5,142 nucleotides of DNA from Candidatus Planktophila sp. (GTDB lineage Bacteria; Actinomycetota; Actinomycetes; Nanopelagicales; Nanopelagicaceae), in the NCBI GenBank assembly GCA_024641555.1, contig JAHECV010000023.1, positions 2,832 to 7,973 of the forward strand, in the 5' to 3' direction. Both the position numbers and the translations under genes were made by a program. This document shows positions 1-5,142 of this stretch, one piece after another. The notes under the pieces are model-generated. The model was not told where the DNA came from. It did no database searches and was given only the letters and a program-made list of their open reading frames with translations. The first letter of the stretch is position 1. Every line of letters begins with the position of its first letter.

Positions 1-1307
1 CACTTATCTCTGATCCAGATATCACCGCCTCTTATTCACGAGATCAAGCACCATTTGCAGTTAGCGCTCCACCATTTGCGGTACTGCTAGCCAGAAACGC
101 AACTGAAATTTCCAAGGCGTTAGCTTTCGCAAATGAAAATAAGATTGATGTCGTAACTCGTGGAGCCGGCAGCGGTTTATCAGGCGGAGCGAATTCGAGC
201 GCACAGAGTTTGGTCATCTCACTTGAAAAGATGAATCAAATTCTGGAAATTGACTCTGCCAATCAGATCGCCCGCGTTCAAGCAGGTGTAATCAATATCG
301 ATCTAGACAACGCGGCAAAAGAGCTCGGTCTGGCATATCTGCCAGATCCAGCAAGCCGCGAGTGGTCAACGCTCGGAGGCAATGCCGCAACTAATGCAGG
401 CGGAATGTGCTGCGTTAAATATGGCGTTACATCGGCACATGTGCGCGCCCTTCAAGTTGTATTAGCAACTGGTGAAATCATCGAACTTGGCAAAGCCACA
501 AAGAAATCAGTTTCGACTTACGATCTCACAAAATTGTTTATTGGCTCTGAAGGAACGCTTGGAATAATTACCGAGTTAACTCTTAACTTGGAAATTCGCC
601 CGGCTCCCCCAGCAACTCTTATCGCAACATTTCCCAGCATTGCCAAGGCTGCGGCAGCAGCAGCTGCGCTGCTTAAATATCGTCCATCAATGTTAGAAAT
701 CGTTGATCAAACAACGTTAAAGGCAGTCGAGGCGTGGCACCCGCTTGGTTTTGATGTCGCAGGTAGCGTTGTATTGATGCAGTTAGATGAGAACCACTCA
801 CTTTGCGAAGCAGCGCTAGAAACTTGTAAGGACTTCGATTTAATTGATGGTGTTTACTCTGATGATCCAGCAGATGCCGCCGATTTAATTCGCGTACGTA
901 AGTTGGCCTATCCAGCGCTCGAACGTATGGGAGCAACGCTGCTCGACGACGTTGCCCTTCCAATTACCAAGATTGCGGAATTTGTTGAAAAAGTGGAAGC
1001 GCTAAGTCGCGAAACTAATTTAGTTATCGGAATCTTTGGCCATGCCGGCGATGGAAATATGCACCCCACGATTGTTCATGACCACGCAGATGCAGCCGCG
1101 GCAGAACGTGCCAAGCAAGCATTTGCAAGGATTGTGGAGATTGCGCAATCGCTCGGTGGAACGGCAAGTGGCGAACATGGCATCGGTTCAATCAAATCTG
1201 CTTTTGTCGCGAATGAAATCGCGCCAAAAGTTGCTTCGCTACAACGCGAGATCAAGAAAGCCTTTGACCCTAACGGGATATTAAATCCTGGCAAAAAGAT
1301 TCCTTAA
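1..1307 (+). CDS. GlcD-family FAD-linked oxidase (D-lactate/glycolate-type), 5' partial
   Basis: FAD-dependent oxidoreductase of the VAO/PCMH fold that oxidises a 2-hydroxy acid (D-lactate, glycolate or D-2-hydroxyglutarate class); the exact substrate cannot be read from sequence. The frame is open to the left edge (first full codon at 3), leaving 434 residues. GlcD-type proteins are usually about 455-480, so roughly 20-40 N-terminal residues are missing. In visible numbering, the FAD-binding half has GAGSGLSGGA at 54-63, STLGGNAATNAGG at 122-134 and IGSEGTLGIITE at 180-191. The C-terminal FAD-oxidase cap has GHAGDGNMH at 346-354, GEHGIG at 390-395 and a terminal DPNGILNPGK. A TTG at 210 is in frame but would remove the FAD-binding glycine loop, so it is not the start. 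No GlcE or GlcF partner is visible. It resembles actinobacterial stand-alone members such as Rv2280 (from memory). The family is certain; the substrate is not. Confidence 0.93.
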   Translation, partial: LISDPDITASYSRDQAPFAVSAPPFAVLLARNATEISKALAFANENKIDVVTRGAGSGLSGGANSSAQSLVISLEKMNQILEIDSANQIARVQAGVINIDLDNAAKELGLAYLPDPASREWSTLGGNAATNAGGMCCVKYGVTSAHVRALQVVLATGEIIELGKATKKSVSTYDLTKLFIGSEGTLGIITELTLNLEIRPAPPATLIATFPSIAKAAAAAAALLKYRPSMLEIVDQTTLKAVEAWHPLGFDVAGSVVLMQLDENHSLCEAALETCKDFDLIDGVYSDDPADAADLIRVRKLAYPALERMGATLLDDVALPITKIAEFVEKVEALSRETNLVIGIFGHAGDGNMHPTIVHDHADAAAAERAKQAFARIVEIAQSLGGTASGEHGIGSIKSAFVANEIAPKVASLQREIKKAFDPNGILNPGKKIP

Positions 1308-1339
1308 ATGACCCCTGAAAATCATCCCTAAATCTCTTT

Positions 1340-1360
1340 AATTCTTCCTTGAATTTTTTT
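1340..1360 (+). terminator. Weak candidate intrinsic terminator after the FAD oxidase
   Basis: A 5-bp stem, AATTC (1340-1344) pairing with GAATT (1351-1355), has a 6-base loop and runs into an uninterrupted T tract (seven T in total, 1354-1360). It lies 33 bases after the oxidase stop. The stem is short and AT-rich, so termination would be inefficient; the T tract is the stronger part of the evidence. Confidence 0.3.
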
Positions 1361-1381
1361 GGTCTAGTGCAAGATAAACGC

Positions 1382-1543
1382 ATGGATATTGAAGATATTA
1401 AAATTCCAGAAGTGCCGATTCCCGCACGCATACTTGAAGAAAAGCGGGCAGCGGCTCGCCGAATTAAACGAAGTGCATCTACAAACGCACAAGGCAAACG
1501 ACAACGCTCAAATACAAATAGCAGCGTGAAGAAAGCTAGCTAA
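1382..1543 (+). CDS. Small basic hypothetical protein (53 aa), uncertain
   Basis: I do not recognise this ORF. From ATG 1382 it encodes 53 residues. In-frame GTG 1367 and TTG 1349 would lengthen it, but both lie in or just after the T tract, so ATG is preferred. The N-terminal part is acidic and proline-rich (IKIPEVPIPARI, residues 6-17). Residues 19-30 form a charged stretch likely to be helical (EEKRAAARRIKR), followed by a low-complexity Ser/Asn/Lys/Arg tail. There are 13 Lys/Arg against 6 Asp/Glu and no membrane segment. This composition would suit a nucleic-acid- or ribosome-associated protein, which is only inference. No Shine-Dalgarno site precedes the ATG; a weak TTGAAT-N18-GATAAA match at 1349-1378 is too close for a normal leader. 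The stop is one base from the clpC stop on the opposite strand. Neat packing favours a real gene; the short length and lack of a ribosome site argue against it. Confidence 0.42.
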   Translation: MDIEDIKIPEVPIPARILEEKRAAARRIKRSASTNAQGKRQRSNTNSSVKKAS

Positions 1544-1544
1544 A

Positions 1545-4043
1545 TTACTTACTTGCTTCAGCGAGATCTTCTGGTGAATCCGGCAGCGTTGCCTTCGGTG
1601 CTCCTGTAAAAGTGAACTTTGCTTCAGCATCGACGCCTTCGACGTCAACAACGATGATCTCGCCGCCCTTTAGTTCGCCAAAGAGAATTCGCTCTGATAG
1701 AGAATCTTCGATTTCACGTTGAATAACCCGGCGCAATGGACGTGCGCCAAGAAGTGGGTCGTAACCACGAGCAGCAAGTAGATCTTTAGCTGCTTGAGTA
1801 AGTTCGATACCCATATCTTTCGCCTTCAAACGATCATCAAGGCTAGCGATCATGAGATCAACAATTTGAATGATCTGTTCCTTATTCAACTGGTGGAAGA
1901 CGATTACATCGTCGATTCTGTTGAGGAATTCAGGGCGGAAGTGGTTCTTGAGTTCGTCTTGAACCTTGCCCTTCATGCGATCGTAATTTGTTAGATCATC
2001 TTCAATATTTGCAAAGCCCAAACCGAGGCTCTTTGAAATATCGCGAGTACCAAGGTTGGTAGTCATGATGATTACCGTGTTCTTAAAGTCAACGGTGCGA
2101 CCTTGTGAATCAGTTAGGCGACCATCTTCAAGCACCTGTAGAAGAGAGTTAAAGATATCTGGGTGAGCTTTTTCGATCTCATCGAAGAGCACAACCGAGA
2201 ATGGGCGGCGGCGAACCTTTTCGGTTAGCTGTCCACCTTCGTCGTAACCGACATATCCTGGAGGTGCACCGAATAAACGAGATGCGGTGTGGCGCTCTGA
2301 ATATTCCGACATATCCAATTGAATAAGTGCGGTCTCATCACCAAATAGGAATGAGGCAAGTGTGCGAGAAAGTTCGGTCTTTCCAACACCTGAAGGACCG
2401 GCGAAGATAAATGAGCCGCCAGGGCGCTTTGGATCTTTCAAGCCAGCGCGAGTACGGCGGATAGCTTGTGACAACGCCTTGATCGCTTGATCTTGTCCGA
2501 TTACGCGACGGTGCAGTTCGTCTTCCATACGAAGCAGACGTGCCGTCTCTTCTTCGGTTAACTTAAATACTGGGATACCAGTTGAGGCAGAGAGAACTTG
2601 GGCAATTAACTCTTCATCAACTTCGGTCACCTTATCGAGGTCAGTTGCCTTCCAATTCTTTTCAGCATCTGCCTTTTCAGCGATAAGAGCCTTCTCCTTA
2701 TCGCGAAGTGCCGCAGCGCCTTCAAAGTCTTGGCCGTCAATTGCGGATTCTTTTGCTTTGCGCGCTTCGGCGATCTTTTCATCGAATTCACGGAGTTCAG
2801 CAGGTGCGGTCATGCGCTTGATGCGCAGACGTGATCCGGCTTCATCGATTAGATCGATCGCTTTATCTGGCAAGAAACGATCTGAAATGTAGCGATCTGC
2901 CATATTTGCTGCGGCAGCAAGAGCGCCATCGGTAATCGAAACGCGGTGGTGGGTTTCGTAACGATCGCGCAGGCCCTTAAGAATTTCAATAGTGTGCGCA
3001 ACTGATGGCTCTTTAACTTGAATTGGTTGGAAGCGACGTTCTAGCGCAGCATCTTTTTCAACATGTTTACGGTATTCATCAAGGGTAGTTGCGCCAATTG
3101 TCTGGAGCTCACCACGAGCAAGCATCGGCTTCAAGATGCTGGCAGCATCAATTGCGCCTTCGGCGGCGCCTGCACCAACAAGTGTGTGAATTTCATCGAT
3201 AAATAAAATAATGTCGCCACGAGTTTTAATCTCTTTCAAAACTTTCTTTAGGCGCTCTTCGAAGTCACCGCGGTAACGGCTACCGGCGACAAGTGCGCCG
3301 AGATCGAGTGAGTAAAGCTGCTTATCTTTTAGAGTCTCTGGAACATCGTTCTTGTAAATTGCTTGTGCTAGCCCTTCAACGACTGCAGTTTTACCAACGC
3401 CTGGTTCGCCAATAAGCACTGGGTTATTTTTAGTACGGCGTGAGAGAACCTGCATAACGCGTTCGATTTCGGTTTCGCGACCGATTACTGGATCCAACTT
3501 TCCTTCGCGAGCAGCCTGTGTGAGGTTGCGACCAAATTGATCAAGAACCAGCGAAGTAGATGGTGTGCCTTCTGCGGGTCCACCTGAAGTTGCTGCTTCT
3601 TTTCCTTGGTAACCAGAAAGCAATTGAATAACTTGTTGACGAACGCGATTCAAATCAGCGCCGAGTTTTACGAGAACTTGGGCGGCTACGCCTTCGCCTT
3701 CGCGGATAAGTCCGAGCAGAATATGTTCTGTGCCGATGTAGTTATGGCCGAGTTGCAAAGCTTCGCGAAGTGAAAGTTCGAGAACTTTTTTAGCGCGTGG
3801 AGTAAATGGAATATGACCGCTAGGTGCTTGTTGTCCTTGGCCGATTATTTCTTCCACTTGTGCGCGAACGCCTTCGAGTGAGATACCGAGAGCTTCGAGA
3901 CCCTTGGCGGCAACGCCTTCACCTTCGTGAATTAGACCAAGGAGGATGTGCTCTGTGCCGATGTAGTTGTGATTGAGCATGCGAGCTTCTTCTTGCGCCA
4001 ATACAACAACGCGTCGGGCTCGATCGGTAAAGCGCTCAAACAT
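1545..4043 (-). CDS. clpC: ATP-dependent Clp protease ATP-binding subunit ClpC (ClpC1 type)
   Basis: Cytoplasmic Hsp100/AAA+ unfoldase that threads substrates into ClpP. All 832 residues are present (mycobacterial ClpC1 is about 848). Two Clp_N repeats cover about 1-145, each with [13 protein letters not shown] (26-38 and 101-113). The first AAA+ domain has Walker A GEPGVGKT (212-219), pore loop YRGDFEE (257-263), Walker B LFIDE (280-284) and ERRF arginine finger region (335-338). A coiled middle segment with a UVR-like motif lies at about 420-465. The second domain has Walker A GPSGVGKT (549-556), pore loop GYVGYDEGG (596-604), Walker B VVLFDE (617-622) and sensor-2 GARPLRR (766-772). LGLGF at 673-677 is the ClpP-docking loop, so this is a protease partner, not a ClpB-type disaggregase. 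No catalytic residue is missing. ATG 4043 is supported by a strong ribosome site and by the family's usual [10 protein letters not shown] start. It stands alone downstream of lysS-argA with its own candidate promoter. Confidence 0.99.
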   Translation of the reverse strand: MFERFTDRARRVVVLAQEEARMLNHNYIGTEHILLGLIHEGEGVAAKGLEALGISLEGVRAQVEEIIGQGQQAPSGHIPFTPRAKKVLELSLREALQLGHNYIGTEHILLGLIREGEGVAAQVLVKLGADLNRVRQQVIQLLSGYQGKEAATSGGPAEGTPSTSLVLDQFGRNLTQAAREGKLDPVIGRETEIERVMQVLSRRTKNNPVLIGEPGVGKTAVVEGLAQAIYKNDVPETLKDKQLYSLDLGALVAGSRYRGDFEERLKKVLKEIKTRGDIILFIDEIHTLVGAGAAEGAIDAASILKPMLARGELQTIGATTLDEYRKHVEKDAALERRFQPIQVKEPSVAHTIEILKGLRDRYETHHRVSITDGALAAAANMADRYISDRFLPDKAIDLIDEAGSRLRIKRMTAPAELREFDEKIAEARKAKESAIDGQDFEGAAALRDKEKALIAEKADAEKNWKATDLDKVTEVDEELIAQVLSASTGIPVFKLTEEETARLLRMEDELHRRVIGQDQAIKALSQAIRRTRAGLKDPKRPGGSFIFAGPSGVGKTELSRTLASFLFGDETALIQLDMSEYSERHTASRLFGAPPGYVGYDEGGQLTEKVRRRPFSVVLFDEIEKAHPDIFNSLLQVLEDGRLTDSQGRTVDFKNTVIIMTTNLGTRDISKSLGLGFANIEDDLTNYDRMKGKVQDELKNHFRPEFLNRIDDVIVFHQLNKEQIIQIVDLMIASLDDRLKAKDMGIELTQAAKDLLAARGYDPLLGARPLRRVIQREIEDSLSERILFGELKGGEIIVVDVEGVDAEAKFTFTGAPKATLPDSPEDLAEASK
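3727..3968 (-). repeat. Internal direct repeat from the duplicated Clp_N motif of clpC
   Basis: An identical 17-base word occurs at 3727-3743 and 3952-3968, exactly 225 bases (75 codons) apart and in the same frame. It encodes part of the duplicated YIGTEH segment of the two N-terminal ClpC repeats. It reflects domain duplication plus identical codon choice, not a mobile or regulatory repeat. Confidence 0.85.
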
Positions 4044-4045
4044 GG

Positions 4046-4096
4046 GCAGGGCTCCTTCTATCGGTAACTACGGCAAGCCTATAACCCTGCGTAGGG
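4046..4096 (-). promoter_or_regulatory. clpC leader with alternative foldings over the start region (candidate)
   Basis: In the clpC mRNA, GCAGGG (4090 to 4085) is perfectly complementary to CCCTGC (4051 to 4046), which fills the spacer between the ribosome site and the ATG. A U-G and a U-A pair can extend the stem to 8 bp, covering the last two bases of the Shine-Dalgarno site. A competing local hairpin, CCCT-ACGC-AGGG (4096 to 4085), uses the same AGGG and would release the start region. The pairings are read directly; a regulatory role, such as a temperature- or factor-sensitive switch, is inference. Matches this short can arise by chance. Confidence 0.25.
4052..4059 (-). promoter_or_regulatory. 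Strong Shine-Dalgarno site of clpC
   Basis: On the minus strand AGAAGGAG lies 8 bases before the ATG at 4043. It is a near-ideal match to the anti-Shine-Dalgarno sequence with normal spacing, and it fixes the clpC start. It is clearly stronger than anything in front of argA or the small ORF. Confidence 0.85.
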
Positions 4097-4123
4097 AAGG
4101 CGCGAGGTGGATAGCTTGTACCC

Positions 4124-4180
4124 CTTAGAACCCCAGATTTAGCGGGGATATTCCCTATTAGGCCTAGTTATGGGGCTAAG
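4124..4180 (-). repeat. Imperfect inverted repeat enclosing the clpC promoter
   Basis: On the minus strand CTTAGCCCC (4180 to 4172) is mirrored by GGGG-TT-CTAAG (4134 to 4124), giving 9 bp with a 2-base bulge. Between the arms lie the perfect 8-base palindrome TAGGCCTA (4166 to 4159) and the small hairpin GGGA-ATA-TCCC (4155 to 4145). The arms could form the RNA end of lysS-argA, although no T run follows, or could be DNA sites for a regulator of clpC. The symmetry is visible; its role is not known. Confidence 0.35.
4129..4155 (-). promoter_or_regulatory. Candidate SigR/SigH-type (ECF) promoter of clpC
   Basis: Reading the minus strand, GGGAAT (4155 to 4150) is followed after exactly 18 bases by GTT (4131 to 4129). 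This is the consensus of the actinobacterial oxidative/thiol-stress sigma factors SigR (Streptomyces) and SigH (mycobacteria, corynebacteria). As I recall, clpC belongs to those regulons in Streptomyces and Corynebacterium, which makes the location meaningful. Transcription would start near 4120-4124, giving a leader of about 80 bases. I found no good TTGACA/TATAAT pair in the region; the best -10-like word, TATAGG (4083 to 4078), lacks a -35. Confidence 0.55.
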
Positions 4181-4187
4181 TGATGGA

Positions 4188-4682
4188 CTACAAAGTCAGG
4201 AGCATGCGGGTATTGCCAAGGGTATTTGGCTTCGCTGCTTCTAGATCCAAGAACTCGGCCACACCGGCATCGTAGGAACGGAGAAGTTCTTGATACACAT
4301 CAGGGGCAACGGGTGTTCCTTCGATTTCAACAAAACCGTGGCGCCCGAAGAATGCTGTTTGAAAAGTAAGACAGAAAATTCTTTCGACACCGACTTCGCG
4401 GGCGCGTTCAATAATCTTTTCAAGGATTTGGTGGCCAATTCCTTTTTTATGAAAGTTTTTATCGACAGCAACTGTGCGAACTTCAGCTAAGTCATCCCAC
4501 AGAACGTGCAGCGCACCACAACCAATAACTTTTCCATCAACTTCTGCGACAGTAAATTCTTGAACACTTTCATAGAGAGTAACTGTCTCTTTCGAAAGCA
4601 TCTGCCCTGGCGCAGCATATGAATCTACTAGCTGGCGAATTGCCTTAACATCGCTGGTGCGCGCGGGACGAATAATGGCCAT
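4188..4682 (-). CDS. argA: Amino-acid N-acetyltransferase (short N-acetylglutamate synthase, GNAT family)
   Basis: Transfers acetyl from acetyl-CoA to the amino group of L-glutamate, the first step of arginine biosynthesis, in the cytoplasm. The protein has 164 residues and is a single GNAT domain without the amino-acid-kinase domain of E. coli ArgA. It matches the short actinobacterial type of M. tuberculosis Rv2747 along its length (compared from memory). Recognisable blocks are the N-terminal IRPARTSDVKAIRQLVDSYA (4-23), GCGALHVLWDDLAEVRTVAV (54-73), the acetyl-CoA pyrophosphate loop HKKGIG (78-83), LTFQTAFFGRHGF (105-117), EIEGTPV (119-125) and the C-terminal NTRMLL. ATG 4682 gives the expected N-terminus, although only a weak purine stretch (AAAAGAA) precedes it. 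It starts 14 bases after the lysS stop, so the two are probably co-transcribed and perhaps translationally coupled. Arginine feedback is common in the family but cannot be seen here. Confidence 0.9.
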   Translation of the reverse strand: MAIIRPARTSDVKAIRQLVDSYAAPGQMLSKETVTLYESVQEFTVAEVDGKVIGCGALHVLWDDLAEVRTVAVDKNFHKKGIGHQILEKIIERAREVGVERIFCLTFQTAFFGRHGFVEIEGTPVAPDVYQELLRSYDAGVAEFLDLEAAKPNTLGNTRMLLTL

Positions 4683-4696
4683 GACGAATTCTTTTA

Positions 4697-5142
4697 TTAA
4701 TCTATTTCTGGCTTAACAAGTGGAAAGAGAATTGTTTCGCGAATACCAAGACCGGTGAGCGCCATCAACAAACGATCAACTCCCATTCCCATTCCACCAG
4801 TTGGAGGCATGGCAAATTCCATGGCGCGTAAGAAATCTTCATCGACTTGCATCGCCTCTAAGTCGCCTTTGGCGCCGAGCGTTGCTTGTTCAACTAAACG
4901 ATCGCGTTGAATTACTGGATCAATTAATTCGGAATAGCCAGTGGCAAGTTCAAAGCCATCTACATACAAATCCCATTTTTCAACAACTCCGGGAATCTCG
5001 CGGTGTGCGCGGACGAGAGGTGATGTATCAACTGGGAATCCCATAACAAATGTAGGCTCAATTAATTGATCTTTTGCCACGTGCTCAAAGATCTCTTCGG
5101 CTAATTTGCCGGTAATCCACTTTGGATCAATCTTCATGCCGA
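4697..5142 (-). CDS. lysS: Lysyl-tRNA synthetase (class II), C-terminal part
   Basis: Charges tRNA-Lys with lysine using ATP. Only the last 147 or so residues are in the window; the frame stays open through the right edge, so the Met at 5137 is internal. Bacterial class II LysRS is about 500 residues, so around two thirds is missing, including class II motifs 1 and 2 and the anticodon-binding domain. Numbered from that Met, the visible part includes [18 protein letters not shown] (26-43), the substrate-pocket segment ELATGYSEL (63-71), [14 protein letters not shown] (99-112) and class II motif 3, [12 protein letters not shown] (114-125), whose Arg122 contacts ATP. It ends with the usual [11 protein letters not shown]. 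The segment ELATGYSEL has Thr where E. coli LysS has Asn, which fits an actinobacterial form. It lies 14 bases upstream of argA and probably heads that transcript. Confidence 0.96.
   Translation of the reverse strand, partial: GMKIDPKWITGKLAEEIFEHVAKDQLIEPTFVMGFPVDTSPLVRAHREIPGVVEKWDLYVDGFELATGYSELIDPVIQRDRLVEQATLGAKGDLEAMQVDEDFLRAMEFAMPPTGGMGMGVDRLLMALTGLGIRETILFPLVKPEID

Noticed and set aside
643..676. GC-rich alanine-codon run in the oxidase as a microsatellite
   Set aside because: The codons are mixed (GCT, GCG, GCA) and encode an alanine-rich helix within the FAD-oxidase C-terminal region; nothing suggests slippage.
210..1307. TTG at 210 as the start of the oxidase gene
   Set aside because: The frame is open upstream and encodes the conserved FAD-binding GAGSGLSGGA segment, so the gene continues past the left edge of the window.
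1270..1497. 75-codon minus-strand ORF across the oxidase end and the small ORF
   Set aside because: It overlaps the conserved C-terminus of the oxidase on the other strand, has no recognisable domain and no ribosome site; it is best read as a shadow.
1400..1544. Intrinsic terminator of clpC
   Set aside because: Beyond the clpC stop on the minus strand, only a 4-bp GC-rich stem before a short T run (about 1440-1462) and the AGCTAGCT palindrome (1534-1541) were seen. Neither is a convincing terminator.
1794..1994. Plus-strand ORF inside clpC
   Set aside because: It lies antisense to the conserved second AAA+ domain and its translation resembles no known family.
4044..4187. HspR (HAIR) or ClgR operator upstream of clpC
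   Set aside because: No CTTGAGT-N7-ACTCAAG-like pair and no paired CGC/GCG arrangement of the ClgR type was found by eye on either strand.
4241..4490. Overlapping ORFs on both strands within argA
   Set aside because: The argA frame carries conserved GNAT motifs through this stretch; the alternatives are out-of-frame or antisense shadows.
4801..5046. 81-codon plus-strand ORF opposite lysS
   Set aside because: It is antisense to the catalytic C-terminus of LysRS, whose motif 3 is intact.

Overview
The window is ordinary chromosomal coding sequence from a bacterium, almost certainly an actinobacterium. The near-complete match of its ClpC to the mycobacterial ClpC1 type, the short one-domain N-acetylglutamate synthase of the Rv2747 type and the actinobacterial form of lysyl-tRNA synthetase all point that way. 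Base composition looks moderate by eye (not counted), with AT-rich third positions and many TAA stops. That would fit a low-GC, genome-streamlined actinobacterium such as the freshwater acI group (Nanopelagicales), but this placement is inference.

Layout. Positions 1-1307 (+) hold a GlcD-type FAD-linked oxidase cut at its 5' end by the window edge. Positions 1308-1543 hold a short intergenic stretch and one small basic ORF of uncertain status (ATG at 1382). That ORF ends one base before the stop of the convergent clpC. Positions 1545-4043 (-) are a complete clpC of 832 codons. Positions 4044-4187 are the only real regulatory region: a good Shine-Dalgarno site, a candidate promoter of the SigR/SigH (ECF) class, and a leader with potential to fold over the start codon. 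Positions 4188-4682 (-) are a complete argA-type N-acetylglutamate synthase, and 4697-5142 (-) are the 3' third of lysS.

How the genes relate. lysS and argA are 14 bases apart on one strand and are probably co-transcribed. clpC follows in the same direction after 144 bases and appears to have its own, probably stress-responsive, promoter. ClpC is the AAA+ unfoldase that feeds ClpP; ArgA opens arginine synthesis; LysRS charges tRNA-Lys. The oxidase and the small ORF are read toward clpC and have no visible functional link to it. No mobile element, CRISPR array, tRNA or rRNA was seen.

I do not see an undescribed multi-gene system. The points most worth a second look are the clpC upstream region (GGGAAT-N18-GTT promoter, inverted repeats, possible start-codon-sequestering leader), the small convergent basic ORF, and the presence of argA where mycobacteria carry lsr2.
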